Shown here: positions 26,974-37,330 of the stretch, piece by piece | Layout: the number at the start of each line of letters is the position of its first letter | Position numbering within the stretch: position 1 is the first letter of the stretch | NCBI RefSeq assembly: GCF_905475345.1 | Contig: NC_066591.1 | Coordinates: 5,470,501 to 5,534,500, forward strand | From: Vespula vulgaris | Taxonomy: Eukaryota; Arthropoda; Insecta; Hymenoptera; Vespidae | Direction: 5' to 3' | DNA length: 64,000 nt | Translations under genes and position numbers: made by a program | The notes under the pieces: generated by a model | What the model was told of the DNA's origin: nothing | What the model saw: only the letters and a program-made list of their open reading frames with translations | Database searches by the model: none

Positions 26974-27150
26974 TTATAGGAAGGTACTCCAATAAACGAC
27001 ATTCAAGATGAAAAACGAGAAGGGAAAGAAGAATCTGGAGACCTTGTCGATGTAAATTGCTGTTGCCCTACCCTGACAGCAAGTGTCGTATTGAACGGTA
27101 GGTGGCCTGACGGGACTTCTGCTTCTCTCGGAATCGGGCCTCATCGGAGT
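26974..27150 (-). CDS. pHCl: pHCl exon 7, end of cytoplasmic loop and M4, stop
   Basis: The acceptor is attttatag and the exon starts on a codon boundary. It encodes residues 361-418: an Arg/Ser/Pro-rich tail of the loop (RPDSERSRSPVRPPTVQYD), then ATAIYIDKVSRF, then M4 ending VVYWSTFL and TAA at 26976-26974. On the minus strand an ATTAAA hexamer (plus-strand 26912-26917) lies about 57 bases past the stop and could serve as a poly(A) signal, though this is unproven. A TA-flanked inverted-repeat element begins about 100 bases past the stop. Confidence 0.92.
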   Translation of the reverse strand, partial: TPMRPDSERSRSPVRPPTVQYDTCCQGRATAIYIDKVSRFFFPFSFFILNVVYWSTFL

Positions 27151-30100
27151 CTATAAAATATTACATGATATTATAGATTCGAGGATAAAAATAAATGTTA
27201 GAAACTTAAAGGCTAATGAATATGCCAAGGTTTTAATCATAACGAATATATCCTAATTTGATTTATAGTTGAATTATAGTACATATTGTTAATGAATATT
27301 CAATGTTCCTGTTATCTTTTTATATAAGAGAAAATTTGAGGAAAGTTTCAACAATTGATTACACCGAGAATAACGTACGATTCCTCATGTAACAGATTCT
27401 AGTGTTTTTTATTCATAGAGCAGTCGAAACGAGACGGAAACAAACGATTCCTTGATTACTAGACAAAGTTTTAGCCGAGTAACATTTTGACTCGAAATTC
27501 TCCGAGTAAGAAGTTTCTCGTAAAGTTAGCTCGTAAAGTCTGACACGTTGATTCGTAGTCTAACATTTTATATCGCCGATTGATGGAATATTTTGTACTT
27601 ATAAAAGTGATACGAACCGATAGAGTTAACTTGTAATTGTCGTGAGTTACTAATAATTTCTTTTTATTTCTTCATTGGGATATGTGCAAAGATAGATTAA
27701 TTACGAAAACGAGATTATCCTCCGAGTTTCTCGAATGGCGAAAGGCGTAGAGATATTTAAAGCGAATCAACAGTCTCGTTAACGAGAGCTTTTACACGCG
27801 AAACACGAACGATCTATTTGTGCGAGAGAGGAGTAAATAATCGTGTCTTTCCGAGGGAATCGCCAGAGTTTACACACGTGTTCGTGAGCGCGTAAATGTA
27901 ACGCAGAGATATCTATGCTTTACGTACTTAACGATACGTATTGCGAATACATGGACGAACATGCTACATGATCTTTTGAAAAAATGTAATAAATGTTCAC
28001 CGTCCTTCATTCACTAAATATCGAAAACGCTTAATTATACCGAGTTGTACCAACTTTCAGATTCTCTTTGTTTGTCTATCTCTATCTATTTATCTTTAGC
28101 AATATAAAGTTCCATGTAGCAATGGAACGGAATAAGAGTTTCGACAGAACTGACAACAAACTTAAAACTTTCCATTCGACTCTCTTTTTTCCTTTTTTTC
28201 GCAAAGTGCTCTCGATCATTCTGTGGATAATTTTCAAGAATCCATTGAAAACTACTCTTCGTAATTCGAGTAAAAAATGACTCGCGGAAATGTGCATTTC
28301 TATTGAGAATGCTCTTTAATTTCCTGAGATATTGTATAGTTTGCTGAATCGTGACTAGGTTAAGCATTGCATATTTTTATAATGCGTTTCAAAATGATTG
28401 GAGATTATATCGATTGTTTATAGAAATAAAGTAAGTTAGTAATTAAAGAAATTATTATTAAAGTTAGAAGAAATGATAAAAAAATATGAGTGAAAAATAA
28501 AATTCTTATTAGTTTTTATCTTGGAATTTTCTGCAAATTAGTAAAGAGAAATACGTAATATGATCGCTAATGAAAAATGGAAATAAAGTGAAACCTTAAA
28601 TTCATCGATAGCTTCCCTAAGATCCTCATCGGAGTAACCCTTCATAGCTTTCGTTGCAACAGGACCCATGTAGTTATTGACCACAGCGAATTCCATGAGA
28701 GACAGGAAGACAAAGACGCTGCACGATGACATCCACACGTCAATGGCTTTCACATACGAGACAGGTGGTAGCGATTGTTGAGACTGTGTATTCTGAGTTG
28801 CTGTGAATATAAGTACGTTTTGTTTCGTTCTTGACTATTCAAGAAGAAAGATTGTATTTTAACATTAGGAGAAGGCTTTATCGAATACGAGATTATTTTT
28901 AAATTCTTCATTCAACAATTAGTCTTCCATAAAAGATCTGTAAACGTCTTTCATAATTTTAAATTATTTTAACGTCATATGTGTGTATATATGAGTTCAG
29001 CATATTATTCAAGTAGGAAATATATCTTTCATATGAATCAAATACATGGATTAAAGATTGAAATATGTTTTATACATTATTTTTATATTATTGTGTGTGT
29101 GGATAATATATCTTGTAGATATTAATATTGAAAGATCATCGTCGTATGAACCTCTTCTGATATTAATGAGAACGATTCATAATGTATTTAACTTAATCGT
29201 AGTCTCACCTAGTGTGAGGAGTGACGTTACACCGAGCGTAACGCGAGCTGGAATTGCTTCAGGTTTGATCCAGAAGGCAATCCAGGACATGACGACGATA
29301 AGAGCCGAAGGTATATATGTATGAAACAGGTGGTATCCTAATCTTCTTCTTAGATTAAAGACGATCTGAATACACGTAAAGTTTCCGGTCGAATACTCGA
29401 TCGTACAATCTGTCGTATAGTTATTTGATATGTCGAGCTGTGGCAGTTCAATTTCGGGATTTACTACTAATGGATCCGTCATATTCCATATGAAAACCAG
29501 ATCTTGCGTCGTATGTGATACTGCAATACGTAAAAAATATATATTTTAATAAATAAATAAAAATTACACTCGAATCTGTGGATTGAAATTAATGGTAAAA
29601 ATAATCATACGAACAGCTTTCTATCATCATCGAACAGATTTGAGTATCGTGCGGATACGATTCGAATTTCATCGCACAAGAAAGTACCAAAGTCAACCTG
29701 GAAATTATCATAAAATGCAGAGAAGTATTCATCGAGGTAAGTAATATTTTTGAATAGGATACTTACTTGGACATATAAAGTAACGTTTTATCGTGATAAA
29801 GCCAGAGATAGTGATTTGGTATAGACATTTCGTGAAAAGTGACCTTCTTCGCGTTCTTGAAAAAACAATCCGGTCGCCAAATGTTGTTCAACCAATCAAC
29901 GTCCAATATTCTGTACTCTTCCGACATATTTTCTGGTAATCTTAATCTAGAATCGCGCCAGCTTTGAGCCAAGAAAATGTCAGCGACGTAGGTCTGTAAA
30001 GAAAACAAAAATTACGTGCTGCACAATATTTAATTAAAATAAATTAGAAATTCCACGTAATATTGAAATGAGCGACAGAGCAGATATTTATTTTTAGATA

Positions 30101-32288
30101 TTGTCCATCTTGAACGTAGGATTATATTAACGGAAGAATATTTTCCCTGAGAGAGAAAAATTAATTATTTCCTAAATGGAATTTTATCAGATGATACTTT
30201 CGTTGAAAAATGAAGTAGATTAGTAATATAGAATGAACCGAATTGTCGGTGATGGAATAGTTAGAAGATTTGAATAATTTATTGACCATACTTGTTTATA
30301 ATAAAACGCTGTAAAATTCGATCGATCGAAATTTTTATAGAAACGATACAATATGTTATGCGATCTATATGTTATGCGATCGTTTAAGAAAATTGATAAT
30401 GAATATCGAATGTGACGCTTGTTGACAATTATTCATGTGACGTTTCTTGTTCCTTACAATAAAATTCAGTCATTCTATATCTATTGCATCTACTCACCAT
30501 AGATTCTTCGTTAATAGAATCGAGGCTGAGAACCGTGACGTGAAAATAAACGATGGTAGGCTGTCCTAAGAATTTTGGTGCTCTGTGCTTGTCATATTGC
30601 TTCGGATTTATCGGTAGGATGTCTCTTAAGGACAGAGATGCCTCTTTTCTACCGTAATCCTCTTGGTCAGCTTCTCTGAAATTCAAAAGAAAAGAGAGGG
30701 GAGAAAAGATGCACTCGAACTTCTTTCTCTTCTCAAATTTTTTCATTACGTAGATACAAAGTGTAACCAGTGAAATGAATTTTTGTGTGAAAGTGTATTA
30801 ACAGAAGACACCTAAACGACCGACATTCGTAAAGGAATCTGGGAAAAAGAAAGAATTTTTTTTTGAAATTAGCTTTCGAAAAGAAGTCTAAAAAAGATAT
30901 AAGCGAGTGTAAAATATTGCCGCGATTCCGATGAAACAGCAATATTACAGAAGCCATAATAGGTCTTCGTGCTTGGCACACCTTTAAGTTCACCCGAGAT
31001 AGATACGTGTGTTCCTTACATGCAGACATTTTAATATGCCTAACCTACGACCTCTGTCTTATATGTATGCCTTATATATGTGTACATATACATATATATC
31101 GCGATATCTATACCAATCGCATTACCATAATCGTGCTCACACGTCTATGCGGTTGGTCGTCTGGATAAGTTATCTTTAAGAAGATACTTATTTTTTAAAT
31201 AGGTCTTTCTTTTTTCCTTAATTACGAATTTAAAATTATGATCGAATGTAACTCGAAAGAATCTGATTATTCTATCGTTCTTAACTCTTCCATTTCTCCT
31301 TAGATGCAAGTAGTTTGTATCGTTCTTTGTATTAGACGTACATCCTAAATTTAATCGAACCATATAATATGATTTAGTAGACTCGTTTATCCGGGTCTAT
31401 TAAAACGGACTAATGTCAAATCCGATGTCTTATTCCTTCATGAAACCTAATCAAGCCGATAATCTATAGAAAGATTTTTCAGAAGCAGTTCTTGCCTTTT
31501 TTATCACCGCCTTCTTTATCTCTTCCATATAATCTTTTATTTTTTCTTAATTATTTCTTATTTGATTTCGTATCAGGAACTCACTCAGGAAAAGATACGT
31601 AAGAATTTTGAATAAGTTGTAAATGGAGAAGAGATCGTACTTTGGATGATATCGATCATTTTGGGATGCGTTACCTTTCGATCTTCGGAAAAAACCGGTA
31701 CCCGCGCTTTCTCGCCGAAAGTCGAATTGTACTAGACGATAGGCTATCGACTTTAATATGCCACCCTTCGACCTCCGTGGAAAGAACCGGTTCGCATATT
31801 TTCTCGCTGAAACTCGAGACAGTGGCAGGTGATGGAGAGGTAAGGTATATTATCGTCATTCGTGCAAAAAGGGATGAACACCGAAAAGTGTATTCGTCGT
31901 AGCGATTAATTAATTATTATCAAATTATCCTTTTCACAGAATATCGACGATATAACACAAGCGTTGTCTCAGGATAATCTCATAAAAAGGAAGGAGAGAT
32001 TTCCCACAATTGTGTTGTTTTTTATTTTCGATCGTATCCCAAAAGAATATCGCGTTTGACACGTGCGTTGAAGTACATCGAGCAAATTATTAATAACATT
32101 TGAAATCGCATATATCACGTGACGTTAATCGGGAAATCTCTTTTCTTTCGTATTAAAGAAAAAATTGCCCTGTCGAGAGAGTTCTTCATTTAACTATTTT
32201 TTTAATCTACTCACGGAAAATGTAAAGCTGCCATGTCAAACAGCGTGTAAAGGTAGCAGCATAGGATCATCAGAGAGTGTCTCGTCAT
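26974..32288 (-). CDS. pHCl: pH-sensitive chloride channel (Cys-loop ligand-gated anion channel), seven coding exons
   Basis: The exons 32288-32215, 30675-30498, 29993-29767, 29697-29615, 29520-29209, 28800-28595 and 27150-26974 join in frame to 418 codons plus stop. Visible in the protein: a signal peptide (about residues 1-21); a ligand-binding domain with the Cys-loop C167-C181 (13 residues between, starting CAMKFESYPHDTQ); a second cysteine pair C226/C237; N-glycosylation sequons near 200, 221 and 234; M1 about 249-272; the PAR motif at 278-280, typical of anion-selective channels; M2 (VTLGVTSLLTL); M3 about 310-333 (AIDVWMSSCSVFVF); a short M3-M4 loop; and M4 at about 400-418, ending at the C-terminus as usual. 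Family knowledge: pentameric plasma-membrane chloride channels; fly pHCl is gated by extracellular pH. From memory, the SINEESM, GYSDEDL and ATAIYIDK segments match pHCl better than GluCl, HisCl, RDL or GRD. Gating in this species is inference. A second possible first exon lies at 44625-44761. No frameshift or missing key residue was seen. Confidence 0.88.
27151..28594 (-). other. pHCl intron 6
   Basis: A 1,444-base AT-rich intron in the M3-M4 loop region. I found no additional exon with good splice sites and a frame matching either side. Short open frames at 28.1-28.3 kb lack family similarity. Because the loop is often alternatively spliced, a small cassette exon may have been missed. Confidence 0.6.
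28595..28800 (-). CDS. pHCl: pHCl exon 6, M2-M3 loop, M3 and start of cytoplasmic loop
   Basis: The acceptor is tatattcacag. The exon encodes residues 292-360: end of M2, the M2-M3 linker (LPPVSYVKAIDVW), M3 (SSCSVFVFLSLMEFAVVN) and the loop start (GPVATKAMKGYSDEDLREAI). The donor AAG|GTTTCA is weak. Reading through it would add VSLYFHFSLAIILRISLY and a stop, giving a form without M4. The loop is a known place of isoform variation in this family, so an alternative donor or cassette exon is possible. Confidence 0.9.
29209..29520 (-). CDS. pHCl: pHCl exon 5, distal binding domain, M1 and most of M2
   Basis: The acceptor is cgtattgcag and the donor CTAG|GTGAGA. The exon encodes residues 188-291: HTTQDLVFIWNMTDPLVV, the second disulfide (C226/C237), the M1 entry RRRLGYHLFHTYIPSALIVV, the PAR selectivity motif and VTLGVTSLLTL of M2. 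The exon breaks inside M2, and exon 6 resumes with ATQNTQSQQSLPPVSY. Confidence 0.94.
29615..29697 (-). CDS. pHCl: pHCl exon 4, Cys-loop
   Basis: The acceptor is atttccag. The exon encodes K160 to S187 and holds the complete Cys-loop (C167-C181 with FESYPHD between). The donor is the weak T|GTTCGT, but it restores the frame exactly with exon 5 (T plus TA gives leucine), so the junction is well supported by family similarity. Confidence 0.9.
29767..29993 (-). CDS. pHCl: pHCl exon 3, ligand-binding domain
   Basis: The acceptor is ttctttacag and the donor AA|GTAAGT. The exon encodes residues 85-159 with family hallmarks TYVADIFLAQSWRD, LDVDWLNNIWRPDCFF and NHYLWLYHDKTLLYMS. The WxPD motif of Cys-loop receptors appears as WRPD. 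The intron to exon 4 is only 69 bases. Confidence 0.93.
30498..30675 (-). CDS. pHCl: pHCl exon 2, N-terminal ligand-binding domain
   Basis: The acceptor is gaatttcag at 30676-30684 and the donor ATG|GTGAGT at 30498. The exon encodes residues 25-84, from EADQEDYGRKEASLSLRDIL to FHVTVLSLDSINEESM, that is, the N-terminal helix region and first beta strands of the extracellular domain. The ILP..YDKHRAP segment is the usual start of invertebrate chloride-channel domains. It starts in phase 2 and ends on a codon boundary. Confidence 0.9.
30676..32214 (-). other. pHCl intron 1 (proximal form)
   Basis: A 1.5-kb intron between the proximal first exon and exon 2. It is AT-rich except for a GC-richer duplicated segment at 31.67-31.85 kb. 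Confidence 0.6.
31674..31835. repeat. imperfect tandem duplication of about 92 bases in pHCl intron 1
   Basis: The motif GGAAARAACCGGT followed by TTTCTCGCYGAAASTCGA occurs at about 31,688 and 31,781, with similar sequence before each copy (..CTTTCGATCT.. and ..CCTTCGACCT..). The second copy ends near a strong plus-strand donor-like GAG|GTAAGG. Both strands are open over much of it. Confidence 0.6.
32215..32288 (-). CDS. pHCl: pHCl exon 1 (proximal first coding exon, signal peptide)
   Basis: The ATG at 32288-32286 opens 24 codons, MTRHSLMILCCYLYTLFDMA and four more, with a charged start, a hydrophobic core and small residues (MAA), as expected of a signal peptide. The exon ends with two bases of a proline codon at a strong donor (CC|GTGAGT). 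These join the A that opens exon 2 at 30675 to complete CCA, so the phase fits. No stop lies close upstream in frame, so a slightly longer start cannot be excluded. Because a second signal-peptide exon at 44.7 kb has the same phase, this may be one of two alternative first exons. Confidence 0.7.
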
Positions 32289-33117
32289 TCCTAGAACACG
32301 AAATGGGAAAGTTTTCACGGAAGACTTTTCGGTATAATTTTGGAAAAAAAATAATAATAGATTTCAAAAAGAATATGCAATTCACGTAAGCATTATATAT
32401 CTTTTGATACGAAGAGAATTTACCGAACAACTACACATTCTATTGTGCCGATTTTCCTCGCTCAATTCACTGCGTCCTTGTTGTCGTCGTTTATATTTAA
32501 ATCGAGGCTCCCACAGTCAATCCAGATCGCAAACACTTTCTGTCTTCGTTGACGAATTTACGAACCCTTTCGTATATTGGTTTGACGTCGTCACGACGTT
32601 GTGATCCAATTGCAATATTGTTTTCTCACATAAGTGATCGAAGCTACGAGGAAATCACCGATCGAGAAATCATCAATCCGAAGTCGGTCCAACTTGTCGC
32701 GACGTATCATCGATCTCTAGACACAAGCGTGACAAACTTTAGACACACATCACTGGATTCTCTCGTTTCCTTTGGTAGTAATAGTAATAGTATTTTTTCG
32801 TCATTGCTCGCGTCGGTGGCTACGGACACTCAATTTTTGCTTATTTCTCGTCTCTCACGACAGAGTTTACGTTGTTCGCGAATCTATCTACTTTTTTCTT
32901 TATCTCTTTTTCTCTTTTCGAGCACGATTCCTCGAGGAAACCCCTGGAACGACGATCGAGGACGCGCAACTGTCGTTCTCTCATCGGCGTAGAAGCTGTC
33001 GATCGTTTTACGGAGAACCGAATAACAGAGATAGAGAGAGAGAGAGAGAGAGAGGTGGGAGAGTAAGATAAAGAGAAATAGAAAGAAAGAAAGAGAGAGA
33101 GAATGAGAGACAGAGAC

Positions 33118-33161
<44 letters not shown>

Positions 33162-33600
33162 GGTTGGTTCGCCACTCAACCACTGGCCACTGCACGGGGT
33201 TTGCTGCTTCTGTAAACCACCCGGTCGGTCGGTGTCTCTAAGCCAATTTGCCTATCGACTAACTGATTAAGCCCTACTTTTCTCTTTCATCAGTGCTAGA
33301 GAGAGATAGATAGAGACGCGACCGTTACCGTGTGTAACGTGTGTGTTCCAAAGGTTGCTTCTGTATCTGTGTGTATATTTGTGTGTACGGCCTTTTTGCG
33401 CGAACCTTCTCGTTGTCCACGTTGTTGTGCCTTTCCGTGTGTCCTCGTCGCGAAAGAGGCTGCTACGGTGAACACGGGAAATGGCCGCGTGCCGATAGCG
33501 TTGTAATAGTGTATCGAACTTACACACCTTTCCCTTCTCTCGTCGACGAACGTTAACCATATATATCATGTGCTTGCGCGCGAGCGTATTTCTCAGGTTA
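32289..33600. promoter_or_regulatory. GC-richer block upstream of pHCl exon 1, possible promoter or 5' UTR
   Basis: Composition is clearly GC-richer than the flanking kilobases and holds a GA array (CT on the minus strand). It may contain the proximal pHCl promoter and 5' UTR. The plus strand from about 33,287 (initiator-like ATCAGTGC) through GTGTG-rich sequence also looks like a 5' UTR, so transcription could start in both directions. No start site can be fixed by reading alone. Confidence 0.3.
33027..33160. repeat. compound GA array
   Basis: GA runs with AAGA and GACA interruptions. Confidence 0.9.
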
Positions 33601-33690
33601 TGCCACGTGTATGTATGCGTTCTACACAGTCACACTTCCCTTTGGACTAATGAGATTCACTCTCCACGAGAAAACGAACGAGATTGTGTG

Positions 33691-33775
33691 TGTCTCTCTC
33701 TCTCTCTCTCTCTCTCGCTTTTTTCTTTTTCCTTTTCTTTTTCTTTTTCTTTCTAACTCTTCTTTTTCTTTTTTT
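33691..33775. repeat. CT microsatellite grading into TTTTC repeats
   Basis: A pure CT run followed by TTTTTC/TTTTC units. Confidence 0.9.
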
Positions 33776-35062
33776 TTATTCTGATCATTTCTTATTTTAA
33801 ATATCTGTTTCTTTTTGTTTTTGATATCATTACGTTATACGCTATCTATAAATGAGAATCGATATATTTATATGAATATTATTTATTTTGTTTAAATTTT
33901 ATCTTTCGATGAGATTTTCCTCATCAATGTGAAAAGAAATTTCTGAAGCTAAGATTTGAACGATGTGTTAGAATACGCTTTCAAAAGGATTCTTCTTTTT
34001 CTTCTTCTTTTTGTTCGAGAGATCGTTGATCACCGATCGCCGATCATCGACTGCTTCATTACATAAAATGTATAATATTGATGTTGGCTATTTCGGATTA
34101 AAGTGATTCTGCTTTGTGAGATTCTCAATTTATCGGCCTTCTCGATAGCTAAGTGCAGAGTGAACCCTCTTTTTCATTCCCTTCTTCTTCGGTCTTTTTT
34201 TTTTTTTTATTACTTTAAAACGTAGGCTCGTAGCCAACAGAGAAAAATAGATGTGGGCTACGTAAAAAATTTAAACCGGCTAGAAATATTAAGCGAAGCA
34301 GGTAGAAAAAGCGAAAGAGAGTTTGTATTTGTTTTTTAATCAAATATACGAATAAATAAGAGAATTCGATAAATATTCGTCATAAAATCAATGAAAGCCT
34401 CCTCGATAATAATGAATTCGAAAAATATAATATACAAAGTTAAAAATAAAATAGAAGAACAAGTATTTGATCGATCCACCGTCGGATAAAGACACAAGTT
34501 GAATGGTCGTTGGAGTTGTGGTTGGAAAATGAGGTTATTTGTCGAGAGCTATCGCACCAAGTATGCGGCTTAATTGTGGACTATGTAAGGAATATCTTTC
34601 TCTTCTGTAAAACGTAATCGATGAGGGCTTTCGGTTTTCTCCATACAGAAAATTTATCGAATCTCTATCCTAATCGTGATTTGTATTACTTTTTTTCTTC
34701 TAAATATTACGCGATATTTATAAAAATTGTTATATATATTTTGTTTCAATATAATCGATGACTAATACGTATGACGAATTCTCACCCCATTGATAAAATT
34801 ATCCATTAAAAAAAAAGGAAGAAGAAGAAAAGAAATTAAGGGAGAAAGATTTGATATAATATCTGGTTAAGAGCCCAGCTGAGATCCATCGACAATCCAA
34901 TTATTTGGTGCGAGGTGTTTTGACAGTTCACATACTTAAACGGAATGGTGCAGGCTAAGTTCGAAGGCTGAAATACGCTTTTAAATCCTCCCCAGCTCGT
35001 GCAGCCGAGGGGTAAGTGGGGTTAAGCTGGCGTGGTCGTGAGGTCGTGTCAAACACGATCGC

Positions 35063-35117
<55 letters not shown>

Positions 35118-35143
35118 TTATAGATCTTGTTGTTTCTTATATC

Positions 35144-35188
<45 letters not shown>

Positions 35189-36050
35189 TTATACATACAA
35201 ACACATAATATGTAGATATTGTGTGTGTTGGGTGCGGGCGTGCGCATATATACTGATACATGTATAATAGATAAAGATAGAAACGTAGAGATAAAAATAG
35301 TCGTAAAAAAAGGCAAAGGCAAGAGTTCGTGTGCATGTGCGCGCGCCTATATTCTCGTTTATCCGTCGACTTCTTTCACGGTTGATCCTAAGCAATTAGC
35401 GAGACAATCTTAAAAAAAAGGGGATCACCGAGGTACTCTTGCTTTTTATATGCGATTGCATGTAGGCCAGCCAGTCAGCCAACCAGTCGTCTTGTACCGT
35501 ACAGAAGTAGGAAGATCATTCCTCTCTAATTGCATATGGACTAGAGTATAAAAATCTGGGTTGGTTTCATTCAAATGCATGTTGTTCGTACATCTCTACT
35601 TAATGTTTATAATGAACGCTCGCTCTACAGTTGTTGTAAATTTTTTTTATATATTTTTTTTATATTTATTTATTTTATCTTCTCTTCTTGTAGAATGTAT
35701 GAAAAATGTTTAAGCGTAAGGCGTTTAAAACTTATTTAAAACTTTGGAAAAGTTACGAATATAAGGCATTAGTATTTCTAAACTTTATATATTTGGATAT
35801 TCAAAACAGTTAGTAAATCTCCAAAGAAATTAAGTCGTGGTTTCTCAATCTTCTTCTACTAATTAATTACGAACATTCATTCGTGTCGATTCGGATCTTT
35901 TATCGATATGATCGGAGGGACTTAAAAATTTACTTACTGATTAAGAAGTTCTGCGACGGCTCCAAAACACTAGTCCGCGATTTGGAGCGAAATTGAGGGT
36001 GAATGATTCGTAGGTGGTTGAAAATGAGATAAATCGATATTGATGTTGGT
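33776..36050. other. AT-rich non-coding region
   Basis: No supported exon. A moderately GC-rich patch at 34.86-35.06 kb precedes the GA array. If the distal first exon is used, everything from 30.7 to 44.6 kb is intron 1. Confidence 0.45.
35069..35184. repeat. GA array and TA array
   Basis: GA at 35069-35117 and TA at about 35147-35184, separated by 30 bases. Confidence 0.95.
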
Positions 36051-36061
36051 TGAGATTGTCT

Positions 36062-36340
36062 TCAGTGATGCACTGATTCTAATACGCGGTAGTTTTTTAA
36101 CGAACGGTCACTGAATTTACTTCGCGAAACTCTACTCTCATTATAAATACAGTCCGCGCGGCTGTTGAAAAAGTAAAAAACTTTGCGAACAAATACTGAT
36201 TCTAACGACTGCATTGCACACAGTCGATGCAAGTTCACTTGTTGTTTAAATCGCAAAACGCGGACGAACAAACACTGCTTCTATTTCGCGATATTTTTAT
36301 TTCAACGATACAAACACTCGATTACATCATCGCTTCGCAC
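36062..36340. repeat. short diverged repeats containing ACTGATTCTA
   Basis: At least three related blocks (CACTGATTCTAATACGCGG, ATACTGATTCTAACGAC, ACACTGCTTCTATTTCGCG) are spaced about 120 and 70 bases apart. Probably a decayed tandem array. Confidence 0.45.
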
Positions 36341-36469
36341 GCAATGATGTCCTGAAAGAGAAAAACAAAAACAAAATGATTAGTATCACTGTTTTAATAA
36401 GAAACTATATAAGTTCTTGAAGAAATGTGCGATATAAAAATACACTTACTTTAAATCTTCGTTGATACT

Positions 36470-37330
36470 TGGAACAAAGACATGCTGAGACAGCTTCGAT
36501 GTTCTCTCGTCGAAGTACAAAGGAAAACTGATCCAATAATCGTCAAAGTCAATCAAAAGTTTGTTTTTGTTGACCTTACACATAGCCAACAATCGCTAGT
36601 TCAAAATATAAGTCTAAGAGAAAATAAATTAAAATTGTTTTTAACGTTTTTTTATGTTTTTGAAACGTATTTCGGGTCGTGTAATGTTTATCCGAATTTA
36701 TTATTGTTTAAATATTAGTTCATTTAACTCCACGTACTTTTATCTTGTTTAAATAAATCTAAAATTACCAAAAGTATTAATTTTGAAGTCTTTACGTTCA
36801 GAAAGAGAGAGCTTTATTGTTTACTCATTGGAGTACAAAGGAAAACTGATCGCGTAACGCTCAAAGTTAATGAAAAGTTCATTTCTGCTTACATAAATAA
36901 GCTATGTCCGCTAGTACAAATTCTAACTCTATTTAAATAATTAATTTAATTGTATTTTACATTTATCGCGTATTTCTCCCTAAGAAATGTATAAATAAAT
37001 GTGCTATTGTTTAAATATTAGTTACGTGCACTTCAAATTGTTTAAATAATTCTAAAATAATAGAAAGTATGATATATTTAAACTTACCGATTTGGAAGAG
37101 ACTGCTGCGAAGTTTACTCGTCGGTGTACGAAAGAAAACTAGTTCGATAACAGTCGGAGTTAGTCATCAATTTGTTTTTATTGTTATTAGATGAAGGTGA
37201 TTCCGAGTTCTATATTTCATTGTATGGATATGTTGAAGTAATTTTTTTTTATATTTACAGCGCGTTCCGAGTTATCTAATGTTTAAGCGAGTATAATGTT
37301 TAAGCAAATGTACAATCTTGATTATTATAA
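36470..37330. repeat. three diverged tandem copies of a roughly 300-base unit
   Basis: The block AGTACAAAGGAAAACTGATC starts at 36514 and 36832, and its relative GTGTACGAAAGAAAACTAGT at about 37124, spacings of 318 and about 292. Each is followed by a CAAAGTYAATSAAAAGTT-type block. The first two units end in TTGTTTAAATATTAGTT, a TTGTTTAAATAA-type block and CTAAAAT. Short plus frames are not conserved between copies, so this is unlikely to be coding. Confidence 0.7.
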
